Source: Albibacillus kandeliae
GTDB taxonomy: Bacteria; Pseudomonadota; Alphaproteobacteria; Rhodobacterales; Rhodobacteraceae
Direction: 5' to 3'
Length of the DNA stretch: 64,000 nucleotides
NCBI RefSeq assembly: GCF_003116585.1
Contig: NZ_QEHM01000013.1
Coordinates: forward strand, 1 to 64,000
Shown here piece by piece: positions 34,780 through 47,123 of the stretch; within the stretch, counting starts at the first letter, position 1; every line of letters begins with the position of its first letter. The notes below the pieces were generated by a model. It was given only the letters and a program-made list of their open reading frames with translations. It did no database searches and had not been told where the DNA came from. Position numbers and translations under genes: made by a program.

Positions 34780-35613
34780 ATGACCGACCCCTACGACCCC
34801 TCCTCCGAAGGCGCCCAGATGTCGTTCGACGGGCGGATGTCCTACGGCGACTACCTGCAGCTGACCAAGATCCTCGACGCGCAAGCGCCGATCTCGCAGG
34901 CGCATGACGAACTGCTGTTCATCATCCAGCACCAGACCTCGGAACTGTGGATGCGCCTTGCCATCCACGAACTGAGCGCCGCGCGCGAGACGCTGCAAAG
35001 CGCGGACATGCGCCCGGCCTTCAAGATGCTGACCCGGGTGAGCCGGATCTTCGACCAGTTGAACGGGGCCTGGGACGTTCTGCGCACCATGACGCCGTCG
35101 GACTACACGACTTTCCGCGCGACGCTTGGCCAGAGCTCTGGGTTCCAGTCGCACCAATACCGGATGATCGAGTTCATCCTCGGCAACCGAAACCTCTCGA
35201 TGCTCAAGCCGCACGAGCACCGGCCCGACCTGATGAAGCTGTTGCAGGCGGAACTCGAGCGGCCCTCGCTCTACGATGTCGCGCTGCGCGCCCTGCATGC
35301 CGAGATTCCCCTGCCCGACAGCGCCCTGCGCCGCGAGCCGGGACGCCCGCACGAGGAAAACGACGCGGTCGCAGAGGCGTGGATCGAAGTCTACCGCGCG
35401 CCGCAGAAGCACTGGGCGCTCTACGAACTGGCCGAGAAGCTGGTGGACCTCGAGGATTACTTCCGCCGCTGGCGCTTCAACCACGTGACCACGGTGGAAC
35501 GCGTCATCGGGTTCAAGCGCGGCACCGGCGGGACCGGCGGGGTGACCTACCTCAAGCGGATGCTGGAGGTGGAACTGTTCCCCGAGCTCTGGCACCTCAG
35601 GACCAAGCTCTGA
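34780..35613 (+). CDS. kynA: Tryptophan 2,3-dioxygenase
   Basis: A 277-residue haem dioxygenase opening the indole ring of tryptophan to N-formylkynurenine. The N-terminal [16 protein letters not shown] and the active-site stretch [20 protein letters not shown] (residues about 45-64) are diagnostic, as is [22 protein letters not shown] towards the C-terminus (about 230-250), with the haem-binding histidine in FNHVTT. It forms a two-gene operon with kynU and is directly followed by the palindrome cluster at 35622. Confidence 0.95.
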   Translation: MTDPYDPSSEGAQMSFDGRMSYGDYLQLTKILDAQAPISQAHDELLFIIQHQTSELWMRLAIHELSAARETLQSADMRPAFKMLTRVSRIFDQLNGAWDVLRTMTPSDYTTFRATLGQSSGFQSHQYRMIEFILGNRNLSMLKPHEHRPDLMKLLQAELERPSLYDVALRALHAEIPLPDSALRREPGRPHEENDAVAEAWIEVYRAPQKHWALYELAEKLVDLEDYFRRWRFNHVTTVERVIGFKRGTGGTGGVTYLKRMLEVELFPELWHLRTKL

Positions 35614-35621
35614 GCAAGGCG

Positions 35622-35733
35622 CCAAGACTTTCTGAAAAGTCTTGGCAAAATTCTGCGAAGAATTCTGCGATCCGCGGATCGGGCCCTTCGGCTTATCAAG
35701 GACTTGCCGGAATTTTGTTTCGCGCGCGAAACA
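35622..35733. repeat. Cluster of four palindromes after kynA
   Basis: Hairpin one (35622-35645) has arms CCAAGACTTT and AAAGTCTTGG. Then come AATTCT/AGAATT (35649-35664), the 14-bp palindrome CGATCCGCGGATCG (35668-35681), and an 18-bp palindrome with half-site TGTTTCGCG (35716-35733). The first two have the same order as the element at 28823. The cluster follows kynA by 8 bases and probably includes its terminator; the number of palindromes is more than a terminator needs. Confidence 0.8.
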
Positions 35734-35777
35734 TTCAAGATTCGCGACGTTTTACAGAGTGTTAGCAGAGCGAACGC

Positions 35778-35972
35778 TCAGTAGTGCGGCGGCCGCTCGT
35801 CGCCGATGACCACGCCGCCGCTGCCCTCCGCCTCGCGTTCGGCCTCGCGCTGCCACAGCATCTCGACCCGGTGAGTCAGCCGGTCGATCTCCTTCTGCTG
35901 GCGCACCACGACCTCGTTCAGGTCATCGACCATGCGGGTCAGGTGGGCCAGCTGTTCTTCGAGCCGTTCCAT
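35778..35972 (-). CDS. slyX: SlyX family protein
   Basis: A 64-residue coiled-coil protein of the SlyX family. It is almost wholly one amphipathic helix with leucines and valines at heptad spacing (MERLEEQLAHLTRMVDDLNEV then VVRQQKEIDRLTHRVEML) and ends with the family tail RPPHY. Start ATG 35972 has AAGGAGG upstream. The molecular role of SlyX is not established. It is a single gene, divergent from the enoyl-CoA hydratase. Confidence 0.88.
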   Translation of the reverse strand: MERLEEQLAHLTRMVDDLNEVVVRQQKEIDRLTHRVEMLWQREAEREAEGSGGVVIGDERPPHY

Positions 35973-36082
35973 GTCGGGCCTCCTTGCCAAGCTGGCCCCC
36001 ACATAGCGCCGTGACGTCACCGCGCCAAGGCGCTTGCGCGCTGCGCGGCCCCGGCCCCAGTGTGAGGACGGGAGGAGACATC

Positions 36083-36886
36083 ATGAGCATCATCATCGAC
36101 CGCGACGGCCCCGTCGTCACAGTCGCCATCGACCGGCCCGGCGCGCGCAACGCCGTGAACCCCGAGACCGCGCGGGCGCTATACAAGGCCTTCCTCGCCT
36201 TCGAGGCGGACGAGAGCGCCTCGATCGCTGTCCTGACCGGGCGCGGCGGATATTTCTGCGCCGGGTTCGACCTTAAGGCCGCGGGCAGCGGCAGCGCGGA
36301 TGCGTGGATTGCCGGGCTCGACATTCCCGAGGGCTGGAGCGACCCGATGGGTGACCCGCGCCCGGGGCCGATGGGCCCCTCGCGGCTGATGCTCTCCAAG
36401 CCGGTTATCGCCGCCATCGAGGGACCAGCGGTGGCGGGCGGCATGGAGCTGGCGGCCTGGTGCGACTTGCGGGTGATGGCCGACGGGGCGGTGACCGGCG
36501 TGTTCTGCCGCCGCTGGGGCGTGCCGCTGATCGACGGCGGCACCGTGCGCCTGCCCCGCCTGCTGGGGCAGGGGCGCGCCAACGACCTGATCCTGACCGG
36601 GCGCGCGGTCGGTGCGGCGGAGGCGCACACGCTCGGATTTGCCGACCGCACCTGCCCCGCGGGAGAGGCGCTGGCCACCGCGCAGGCGCTGGCGGCGGAC
36701 CTCGCGCGGTTCCCGCAGGCCTGCATGCGGGCCGATCACCTCTCGGCCCGGATGGCACCGGCGGACCTCGCGGCGGCGCTGCGCCGGGAATGGCGCTCGG
36801 CCGGGACCTTTGCCGCCGAGGGGCGCGCGGGCGCGGCGCGCTTTGCCGGGGGCAAGGGCCGCGGCGGGGATTTTACCTCGATCTGA
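36083..36886 (+). CDS. Enoyl-CoA hydratase/isomerase family protein
   Basis: A 267-residue crotonase-fold protein. The two oxyanion-hole segments are visible: [14 protein letters not shown] (residues about 57-70) and [19 protein letters not shown] (about 114-132). The usual pair of catalytic glutamates is not obvious: position two of the active site reads [16 protein letters not shown], with Asp-Gly in place of a Glu, so isomerase or another crotonase reaction is as likely as hydration. Start ATG 36083 has GGGAGGAG before it. It stands alone upstream of hisS. Confidence 0.82.
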   Translation: MSIIIDRDGPVVTVAIDRPGARNAVNPETARALYKAFLAFEADESASIAVLTGRGGYFCAGFDLKAAGSGSADAWIAGLDIPEGWSDPMGDPRPGPMGPSRLMLSKPVIAAIEGPAVAGGMELAAWCDLRVMADGAVTGVFCRRWGVPLIDGGTVRLPRLLGQGRANDLILTGRAVGAAEAHTLGFADRTCPAGEALATAQALAADLARFPQACMRADHLSARMAPADLAAALRREWRSAGTFAAEGRAGAARFAGGKGRGGDFTSI

Positions 36887-36910
36887 GCCCGCGCCCGTGG
36901 CAGAGGACGG

Positions 36911-36933
36911 GATTCGAGTATTTGGGAAGAGAA
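36911..36933. repeat. Intergenic GAGTATTTGG motif, copy 1
   Basis: GATTCGAGTATTTGGGAAGA followed by GAAG occurs between the enoyl-CoA hydratase stop and hisS. A close copy, GGATTTGAGTATTTGGAGAG, lies at 42563 after the dehydrogenase gene. Both follow a stop codon on the plus strand by about 20-25 bases. The shared core suggests a dispersed motif, not chance. Confidence 0.5.
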
Positions 36934-37031
36934 GATGCGGGATGCAGCCTGCCCTGCCCCCCGCTGCTTGCTTGCCCCCCGGCATGGGTTGGGCTAGGAC
37001 CCGCCGCGTATGCACACTCCAGGGACATCCC

Positions 37032-38606
37032 ATGGCCAAGGACAAGAAATCCCCCCGCCCCAAGGCAGAGACGCCCAAAGGGTTCCGCGACTATTTTGGC
37101 GCCGAGGTCACTCAGCGCGCCGAGATGCTGCGCCAGATTGCCGGGGTGTATCATCGTTACGGCTTTGACGCGCTGGAGAGTTCGGCGGTGGAGACGGTCG
37201 AGGCCCTGGGCAAGTTCCTGCCCGACGTGGACCGTCCGAACGAGGGCGTGTTCGCCTGGCAGGAAGCCGAAGACGACGGCAAGGGCGACTGGCTGGCGCT
37301 GCGCTATGACATGACGGCGCCGCTGGCGCGGGTCTATGCCCAGCACCGCAACGACCTGCCGAACCCCTACCGGCGTTACGCGATGGGCCCGGTCTGGCGC
37401 AACGAGAAGCCGGGACCGGGGCGGTTCCGCCAGTTCTACCAGTGCGACGCCGACACCGTGGGCACCGCCAGCATGGCGGCGGATGCAGAGATCTGCGCGA
37501 TGCTGGCCGATACCTTCGAGGCGGTCGGGATCGAGCGCGGCGACTACCTGATCCGGGTGAACAACCGCAAGGTGCTGAACGGAATCCTTACCTCCGTTAC
37601 GAGAGGAACTGAAAGATACGACATTGACGCGATGTCTTCGGACGATCTCCAAGAATACCGAAACCACGAACTGAAGGGTTTGATAGAACATCGTGAAGTA
37701 ACCGATGCGATATTTCGCCAGCTCGATAAGTTCGACAAAGTTGGAGCCGAAGGCGTAATGCACTTGCTGACGGGTGGCCGGCACGATGCTTCTGGCGCCT
37801 TTATCGACGGTGTTAACCTTTCCGACTACATGGCCAAAGGCTTCGTCAACTTCCTGCAAGCTCGGGGTGAGAATAACAAAGAAACTCTCCTGCGTCTCCG
37901 CGACATTCTTGATATGTCAGCGGTCGGGCGAGAGGGTGTCGAAGAACTTGAACAAATCGTAGCGCTTCTTGAATCTCAGGGCTATGGCCCGGACCGGATC
38001 GTCATCGACCCCTCGGTGGTGCGGGGCCTTGGCTATTACACCGGGCCGGTCTTCGAGGCCGAGCTGACCTTCGAGATCCTCGACGAGAAGGGCCGCAAGC
38101 GGCAGTTCGGCTCGGTCGCGGGCGGCGGACGCTATGATGACCTGGTGAAGCGTTTCACCGGCCAGTCGGTCCCGGCGACGGGCATCTCGATCGGGGTGGA
38201 CCGCCTGCTGGCGGCGCTGCGCGAGAAGGGGCGGATCACTGCCGTGGATCATGGCCCGGTCGTCGTGACCGTGATGGATCGCGACCGCATGGCCGATTAC
38301 CAGGCGATGGTGGCAGAGCTGCGCAATGCGGGCATCCGGGCCGAGGTCTACCTTGGCAATCCGAAGAACTTTGGCAACCAGTTGAAGTATGCCGACAAGC
38401 GCAACAGCCCGATTGCCGTCATCGAGGGCGGCGAGGAGAAGGCGCGCGGCGTGGTGCAGATCAAGGACCTGATCCTCGGTGCCAAGATCGCCGAGAACGC
38501 GACGCTGGAAGAGTGGAAGGAACGCCCCTCGCAGTTCGAGGTGGCGCGGGACGAGCTGGTGGCGAAAGTGCACGAGATCCTTGCCACGCAGGCGGATCCG
38601 GACTGA
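37032..38606 (+). CDS. hisS: Histidyl-tRNA synthetase with atypical insertion domain
   Basis: A 524-residue class II synthetase charging tRNA-His. Motif 1 lies near residue 35-75 and motif 2 in [27 protein letters not shown] (about 112-138); the histidine-binding [15 protein letters not shown] is near 330, motif 3 in [13 protein letters not shown] near 388, and a C-terminal anticodon-binding domain follows. Residues about 183-317 form the insertion domain between motif 2 and the histidine motif, and the DNA for exactly this part is AT-richer with AGA, ATA and GTA codons not used in the flanks. hisZ starts inside the stop codon, so hisS-hisZ-hisG is one operon. It may be a mosaic gene. Confidence 0.92.
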   Translation: MAKDKKSPRPKAETPKGFRDYFGAEVTQRAEMLRQIAGVYHRYGFDALESSAVETVEALGKFLPDVDRPNEGVFAWQEAEDDGKGDWLALRYDMTAPLARVYAQHRNDLPNPYRRYAMGPVWRNEKPGPGRFRQFYQCDADTVGTASMAADAEICAMLADTFEAVGIERGDYLIRVNNRKVLNGILTSVTRGTERYDIDAMSSDDLQEYRNHELKGLIEHREVTDAIFRQLDKFDKVGAEGVMHLLTGGRHDASGAFIDGVNLSDYMAKGFVNFLQARGENNKETLLRLRDILDMSAVGREGVEELEQIVALLESQGYGPDRIVIDPSVVRGLGYYTGPVFEAELTFEILDEKGRKRQFGSVAGGGRYDDLVKRFTGQSVPATGISIGVDRLLAALREKGRITAVDHGPVVVTVMDRDRMADYQAMVAELRNAGIRAEVYLGNPKNFGNQLKYADKRNSPIAVIEGGEEKARGVVQIKDLILGAKIAENATLEEWKERPSQFEVARDELVAKVHEILATQADPD

Positions 38607-39691
38607 TGCCGACACGCGCAGACATCCTCGCGCGGGCGGCTGCCCTGCGCGACCGCTTCGAGCGGGCGGGCGCCGTGCCCGTCGAGACGCCGGTGCTGCA
38701 ACCGGCCGAGACGCTGCTGGACCTCTACGGCGAGGACATCCGGGCGCGGGCCTACCTGACCTCGGACGCGCTGCGGGGCGAGCAGGTGCTGCGCCCCGAC
38801 TTCACCGTGCCGGTGGTGCAGATGCACATGGCGCAGGGCGCGGAGCCCGCGCGCTATACCTACTCGGGCGAGGTGTTCCGGCGGCAGGAGCATGATCCGG
38901 ACCGCGCCAACGAGTACATCCAGGTCGGTTACGAGGTCTTCGACCGCACCGATCCGGCGGGCGCCGATGCCGAGGTCTTTGCCCTTTTCGCCGAGGTGCT
39001 GGCGCCGCTCAACCTGCGCGCGGCCACCGGCGATATCGGCATCCTGATGGCCGCCGTGCGCGGCCTCTCGACCACCGAGGCACGGCGCGCGGCGCTGATG
39101 CGCCACATCTGGCGGCCGCGCCGGTTCCGTGCCCTGCTGGACCGCTTTTCGGGCAAGACCCCGCCGCCGCCCAGCCGCACGGCGCTGCTGGCCGCTGCCG
39201 AGCCCTTTGCCGGCACCTCCCCCGAGATCGGAATGCGCAGCCGCGACGAGGTCGAACAGCGCATCGCCGCCCTGCGCGCCGATGCCGAGGCCCCTGCCCT
39301 CGACGGCCAGGAACTCTCGGCCCTCGCGGCACTGCTGAAGGTGCGCGAGACCGCGCCCTATGCGCTGGAGCAGTTGCGCGACATCGCCGTCGATCTGCCC
39401 TCGATCACCCCGGCGCTGGACCGGCTGCAGGCGCGCATCGACGCCTTGGCCGCCCACGGCATCGACGTCGAGCAGCTGGACTTCGAGGCCAACTACGGGC
39501 GGACCTCGATGGAGTATTACGACGGCTTCGTCTTCGGCTTCTACGCCGAGCGGATGCCGAACCAGCCGCCGGTGGCCACCGGCGGGCGCTATGACGCCCT
39601 GACCCGGCACCTTGGCCGCAACGCCGAGATCCCGGCGGTGGGCGGCGTGCTGCGCCCCGGGCTGATGCTGGAACTGGAGGCGATGGCATGA
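38606..39691 (+). CDS. hisZ: ATP phosphoribosyltransferase regulatory subunit
   Basis: A 361-residue HisZ, a catalytically dead HisRS-like protein that forms a complex with the short HisG and makes it sensitive to histidine. The HisRS fold is seen in VPVETPVLQPAETLLDLYGED (residues about 24-44), RPDFTVPVVQMHMAQG (about 65) and YSGEVFRRQEHDP. The start ATG shares one base with the hisS stop (TGATG), and hisG overlaps its end by four bases. The presence of HisZ explains why HisG is the short form. Confidence 0.92.
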   Translation: MPTRADILARAAALRDRFERAGAVPVETPVLQPAETLLDLYGEDIRARAYLTSDALRGEQVLRPDFTVPVVQMHMAQGAEPARYTYSGEVFRRQEHDPDRANEYIQVGYEVFDRTDPAGADAEVFALFAEVLAPLNLRAATGDIGILMAAVRGLSTTEARRAALMRHIWRPRRFRALLDRFSGKTPPPPSRTALLAAAEPFAGTSPEIGMRSRDEVEQRIAALRADAEAPALDGQELSALAALLKVRETAPYALEQLRDIAVDLPSITPALDRLQARIDALAAHGIDVEQLDFEANYGRTSMEYYDGFVFGFYAERMPNQPPVATGGRYDALTRHLGRNAEIPAVGGVLRPGLMLELEAMA

Positions 39692-40383
39692 CGCTGAAAC
39701 TCGGTGTCCCCTCCAAGGGCCGGCTGATGGAAAAGACCTTCTCGTGGTTCGAGAAGCGCGGCGTGACCCTTACGCGGACCGGGTCGGACCGCGAATACGC
39801 GGGCGCGGTCGACGGGGTGCAGGGCGTTGCCCTCGTGCTGCTCTCGGCGGGCGAGGTCCCGCGCGAGCTGGCGGCCGGGCGCATTCACCTCGGCGTCACC
39901 GGCACCGACCTCGTGCACGAGAAGCTGCCGCTGTGGAACAGCCAGGTGCAGGAAATCGCGCCGCTGGGCTTTGGCCATGCCGACCTGATCCTCGCGGTGC
40001 CCCAGTTCTGGGTGGACGTCGACACGCTCGACGATCTCGACGCCGCCGCCTCGGCCTTTCGCGCGCACCACGGGTTCCGCCTGCGCATCGCGACCAAATA
40101 CCACCGACTGGTGCGCGAGTTCCTGCGCGAGGCCGGCGTTGCCGACTACGCGCTGGTCGACAGCCAGGGTGCGACCGAGGGCACGGTGAAGAACGAGACC
40201 GCCGAGATGATCGCCGATATCACCTCGACCGGCGAGACGCTGCGTGCCAACCATCTCAAGCTGCTGGCCGACGGGCTGATCCTGAAGAGCCAGGCGACGC
40301 TCTGGCGCAGCCGGGTCGCGCCCTACCCGGAAGAAGACCAGAAAGCGCTGTCGATCTTGCTGGAAAAAATCGGGGCTTCCTGA
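39688..40383 (+). CDS. hisG: ATP phosphoribosyltransferase, short form
   Basis: A 231-residue HisG catalysing the first step of histidine synthesis (ATP plus PRPP to phosphoribosyl-ATP). It lacks the C-terminal regulatory domain of the long form, as expected with HisZ present. Recognisable parts are LKLGVPSKGRLMEKT at the N-terminus, LAAGRIHLGVTGTDLVHE (about 58-75), and the PRPP loop in STGETLRANHLK (about residue 178). ATGA overlap with hisZ. The other his genes are not in the window. Confidence 0.94.
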   Translation: MTLKLGVPSKGRLMEKTFSWFEKRGVTLTRTGSDREYAGAVDGVQGVALVLLSAGEVPRELAAGRIHLGVTGTDLVHEKLPLWNSQVQEIAPLGFGHADLILAVPQFWVDVDTLDDLDAAASAFRAHHGFRLRIATKYHRLVREFLREAGVADYALVDSQGATEGTVKNETAEMIADITSTGETLRANHLKLLADGLILKSQATLWRSRVAPYPEEDQKALSILLEKIGAS

Positions 40384-40722
40384 ATAAATCTGACAAGCTG
40401 TTGAAAAAACTAGATTCTTTTTTCCGACTGTTTTCGACGGAATGCGGACGGAGCCTGCGTTTAAGTAGGTGAGGCAGGCAGCGAGCATGTCCCCCTTTCG
40501 GGGCTTCGGCCCCGTCCACTTGACGCTGTCGTCCGGGAATTTCACCGGCGCGCCTCGAAGGAAGTGTTGCCACTCACGAGGAATGCCGCGGCTCTGCCGC
40601 GGCATTCTTTCGTTCCGGCCCCCGGCACGGCGGCTGGCCATTTGCCGCGCCTTCCATTACCCCATCGGCAAAGGTTGCGGGCACGCTGCCCGCGGCAACA
40701 GCGAAACGGGGAGAACACCACC
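40384..40722. other. Intergenic region after hisG
   Basis: A 339-base gap. The first 60 bases are AT-rich, with T-runs directly after hisG; then a CCCC...GGGG stretch near 40495-40525, and the strong hairpin at 40582-40606. The remaining 115 bases lead to the FAH-family gene and probably hold its promoter. No ORF here has a believable product. Confidence 0.5.
40582..40606 (+). terminator. Strong stem-loop downstream of hisG
   Basis: AATGCCGCGGC and GCCGCGGCATT form a perfect 11-bp stem with a three-base loop, followed by CTTTCGTT. It is 199 bases after hisG and 117 bases before the FAH gene, so it can end the his transcript or sit in the leader of the next gene. Confidence 0.65.
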
Positions 40723-41571
40723 ATGAAACTCGTGCGTTACGGCGACAGCGGCAGCGAAAAGCCGGGCCTGATCGATGCGCAGGGCCAACTGCGCGACCTG
40801 TCCGGCGAGGTCGCCGACATCTCGGGCGCGATGCTTTCGGACGAGAGCCTTGCCCGGCTCCGCGCCATCGACCCGGCCAGCCTGCCCGCGGTTGCCGGCG
40901 CGCCGCGCATGGGCCCCTGCGTCGGCGGCATCGGCAAGTTCATGTGCATCGGCCTGAACTACTCGGACCACGCGGCCGAGACCGGCATGGCCGAACCGGC
41001 GCATCCGATCCTCTTCATGAAGGCCAACTCGGCCATCGTCGGCCCCGACGACACCGTGGTGATGCCGCGCGGCTCGGAAACCACGGACTACGAGATTGAA
41101 CTGGGCGTGGTGATCGGCAAGGCGGCCAAATACGTCTCGGAGGCAGAGGCGCTGGACCATGTCGCGGGCTATTGCGTGGTGAACGACGTCTCGGAGCGGC
41201 ACTTCCAGAGCGGGCTGACCGGGCAGTGGACCAAGGGCAAGTCCTGCGACACCTTCGGACCCATCGGCCCCTGGCTGGTGACGCGCGACGAGGTTGCCGA
41301 TCCGCAGGATCTTGAACTGACGCTGGACGTGAACGGCGCGCGCCGGCAGACCGGGCACACCGGCAAGATGATCTTTTCGGTGGCCGAAATCATCTCGCAC
41401 CTGTCGCAGCTGTTCACCCTGCACCCGGGCGACGTGATCGCCACCGGCACGCCCCCGGGCGTGGCCATGGGCATGAAACCCACGCCGGTCTACCTCAAGG
41501 ACGGCGACGTGATGACCCTGACCATCGTCGGGCTCGGCACCCAGACCCAGAAAGTGAAAGCGGATGACTGA
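40723..41571 (+). CDS. Fumarylacetoacetate hydrolase family protein
   Basis: A 282-residue FAH-superfamily enzyme of the group annotated as ureidoglycolate lyase or 2,4-diketo-3-deoxy-sugar-acid hydrolase. The metal-binding acids lie in TTDYEIELGVVIGKAAKYV (residues about 120-138) and the lid region in NDVSERHFQSGLTGQWTKGKSCDTFGPIGPW (about 155-186), with PGDVIATGTPPGVAMGMKP near 240. These enzymes cut C-C bonds in 2-oxo or diketo acids. It overlaps a 2-hydroxyacid dehydrogenase by eight bases, so a sugar-acid or hydroxy-acid pathway is likely. Confidence 0.87.
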   Translation: MKLVRYGDSGSEKPGLIDAQGQLRDLSGEVADISGAMLSDESLARLRAIDPASLPAVAGAPRMGPCVGGIGKFMCIGLNYSDHAAETGMAEPAHPILFMKANSAIVGPDDTVVMPRGSETTDYEIELGVVIGKAAKYVSEAEALDHVAGYCVVNDVSERHFQSGLTGQWTKGKSCDTFGPIGPWLVTRDEVADPQDLELTLDVNGARRQTGHTGKMIFSVAEIISHLSQLFTLHPGDVIATGTPPGVAMGMKPTPVYLKDGDVMTLTIVGLGTQTQKVKADD

Positions 41572-42544
41572 CGCGAAACCCGACCTCCTGCTCATCGGCT
41601 CGGCCACCCCCTACATGCGCGACCGCATGGCCGAGGACTTTACCGTCCACGGCCTGCCGTCCGAGGCGGAGCGCGAGAGCTTCTTCGCCGAGGTGGGGCC
41701 GAAGATCGTGGCGGTGACCGTCTACGGTGGCGCCGGTCTGCCGGGCGATGTTATGGACCGGCTGCCGAACCTCAGGGTGATCTCGAACTACGGGGTCGGC
41801 TACGACGCGGTGGATACGCCCCGCGCGGTGGCGCGCGGCATCCTGATCTCGCATACGCCGGACGTGCTGAACGACGAGGTGGCGAATACCGCGATCCTGC
41901 TGTGGCTCGCCACCTCGCGCAAGCTTGCCGCCTATGACGCCTACGTGCGCGCGGGCCGCTGGGCCAGCGAGGGCAACCCTGCCCTTACGCGCGGCACGCA
42001 GGGGCGCACGGTGGGCATCATCGGCATGGGCCGCATCGGTCAGGCGATCGCCGCGCGCCTGCCGGTCTTCGGCGCGCGCATCCTCTACCACGCGCGCAGC
42101 GCCCGCGACCTGCCCTACGAGTACTTTGCCGACCTGACCGAGATGGCCCGCGAGAGTGAGGTGCTGATCTGCATCACCCCCGGCGGCCCGGCAACGCGGC
42201 ACCTCGTCAACGCCGAGGTGATCGAGGCGCTGGGGCCCGAGGGGATCCTCGTCAACGTCTCGCGCGGGACCGTGGTGGACGAGGAGGCACTGGTCGCTGC
42301 GCTGCAGGACGGCCGTCTGGGCGGCGCCGGTCTCGACGTTTTCGAGAACGAACCGCAGGTGCCCGAGGCGCTGTTCGCGATGGAGAACGTGACGCTGCAG
42401 CCCCATATCGGCAGCGCCTCGGAAGAGACGCGCCGCGCCATGGGCGACCTCGCCTGCGACAACCTCGTGCAGTTCCTCAAGGACGGCACCGTGCTGACGC
42501 CGGTTCCCGAATGCCGGGAGATGAACGCCAGGGCGGCGGGCTGA
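41564..42544 (+). CDS. D-isomer-specific 2-hydroxyacid dehydrogenase
   Basis: A 326-residue NAD(P)-linked dehydrogenase. The Rossmann motif GIIGMGRIGQAIAARL is at residues about 148-163; the catalytic arginine, glutamate and histidine are in NVSRGTVVDEEAL, DVFENEP and QPHIGSASEETRRAM. It is close to glyoxylate/hydroxypyruvate or 2-ketogluconate reductases in layout. It starts inside the FAH gene (8-base overlap), suggesting coupled production. It is followed by a good bidirectional terminator. Confidence 0.9.
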   Translation: MTDAKPDLLLIGSATPYMRDRMAEDFTVHGLPSEAERESFFAEVGPKIVAVTVYGGAGLPGDVMDRLPNLRVISNYGVGYDAVDTPRAVARGILISHTPDVLNDEVANTAILLWLATSRKLAAYDAYVRAGRWASEGNPALTRGTQGRTVGIIGMGRIGQAIAARLPVFGARILYHARSARDLPYEYFADLTEMARESEVLICITPGGPATRHLVNAEVIEALGPEGILVNVSRGTVVDEEALVAALQDGRLGGAGLDVFENEPQVPEALFAMENVTLQPHIGSASEETRRAMGDLACDNLVQFLKDGTVLTPVPECREMNARAAG

Positions 42545-42562
42545 GCGCGGGCGGAACGCTCT

Positions 42563-42590
42563 GGATTTGAGTATTTGGAGAGAAAAGATG
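42563..42590. repeat. Intergenic GAGTATTTGG motif, copy 2
   Basis: GGATTTGAGTATTTGGAGAG plus AAAAGATG, very like the copy at 36911. The AAGATG end merges into the terminator stem at 42585. Both copies are found right after plus-strand genes. Confidence 0.5.
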
Positions 42591-42618
42591 AGCGGCTGGT
42601 CCGCTCATCTTGTTTTCT
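42585..42618. terminator. Bidirectional terminator between dehydrogenase and dnaE
   Basis: AAGATGAGCGG and CCGCTCATCTT form a perfect 11-bp stem with a five-base loop. It is followed on the plus strand by GTTTTCT and on the minus strand by TTCTCTCC after TT, so it can stop transcripts from both converging genes. Confidence 0.8.
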
Positions 42619-42645
42619 GAGGTACGCACAAACCTGACGCGCGAC

Positions 42646-46284
<3,639 letters not shown>

Positions 46285-46747
46285 GCGCCGAGGTTATCGG
46301 GCGGGGCGCGGGGCGGCAATTGGCGGCGCGCCGAGAGCGGGAGGATTTTGGGGTCTGCGCCCTGCACCCCGAGGCGCTGGCGCCGGTCGAGGATTGGATG
46401 ACGCGCCAGTGACGCATCTGGGAGGCCAGGACAGACCGGCTCGCCGCGCTGGCCGAGCGGCTGTGATCCGGCGGGCGGGGCCTTGTCCCGTGTTTGTTAC
46501 AGGCCGGCGACCTGCGCCCCCTGCCCCCGGCGCGTTGTAACATTCCGCACTGCGCTTTCCGCCCGCCGCCCCCGCGCGGCGGGCTTTCTGTAACAATTCG
46601 CGGGATCATGGGGAGAAACGGCCCGCTGCGCAGCGTTGCAGGGTCACGCCGACTGACGGCGGCGTGAGTCACGGGGTCGTGACGTTGACGGCAACGGGCG
46701 CTAGACTAGCATTGGGAACACCTACCCGAATGGAGGATCAGACACCC
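46285..46747. other. 463-base intergenic region between dnaE and bufferin operon
   Basis: This gap separates the divergent dnaE gene from the bufferin operon. Seen in it are three copies of TGTAACA (46495-46501 inverted, 46536-46542, 46589-46595), a strong GC hairpin at 46562-46583, and a likely promoter zone between 46600 and 46740. No ORF is convincing. A small RNA ending at the hairpin is possible. Confidence 0.45.
46562..46590 (+). terminator. GC-rich hairpin with short T-run upstream of bufA
   Basis: CCCGCCGC and GCGGCGGG pair across a six-base loop and are followed by CTTTCTGT. No protein gene ends before it on this strand, so it would terminate a short untranslated transcript or serve as part of a leader. 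Confidence 0.5.
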
Positions 46748-47050
46748 ATGACGACCACCGCAAAGACCTTCGCCATCGCTGGCGCCGTGGCCGCCGCCCT
46801 TACCGCCACTGCCAATACGGCAGAGGCCCAATCCAAGGAAAAATGCTACGGTGTCGCACTGGCCGGTCAGAACGACTGTGCCGCCGGCCCCGGCACCACC
46901 TGCGCCGGCACCTCGAAAGTCGACTACCAGGGCAACTCCTGGAAGCTGGTCGACGTTGGCACCTGCGCCGAAATGAGCCTTCCCGCCAGCGCGGACGGCG
47001 GCGCCCGCAAGGGTTCGCTGACGCCGCTGGAACGCGACCTTCCGGCCTGA
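46748..47050 (+). CDS. bufA: Bufferin-type RiPP precursor (DUF2282)
   Basis: A 100-residue precursor peptide of the DUF2282 / bufferin family. A Sec signal peptide (residues 1-27, ending TANTAEA) is followed by a core with four cysteines: C33 in EKCYG, C44 in QNDCAAG, C52 in TTCAG and C73 in VGTCAEM. In characterised bufferins such cysteines are converted by the DUF692 enzyme to heterocycles that bind copper in the periplasm. Start ATG 46748 is chosen because it begins a normal signal peptide. It is followed by the DUF692, DUF2063 and DoxX genes, the standard set. The copper role is by family, not shown here. Confidence 0.88.
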   Translation: MTTTAKTFAIAGAVAAALTATANTAEAQSKEKCYGVALAGQNDCAAGPGTTCAGTSKVDYQGNSWKLVDVGTCAEMSLPASADGGARKGSLTPLERDLPA

Positions 47051-47123
47051 CGGCCGGCGGGATCGGGCGGGCGTGAAGACGGCCCGCCCTACCTTGCCCC
47101 CGGACGTTGCGCGAGGACCTGCC

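Noticed and set aside
32596-35625. A 1009-residue open frame on the minus strand
   Set aside because: It lies antisense to SDR, kynU and kynA, which have clear catalytic motifs; its translation is low-complexity His/Gly/Asp/Arg-rich, typical of antisense frames in GC-rich DNA.
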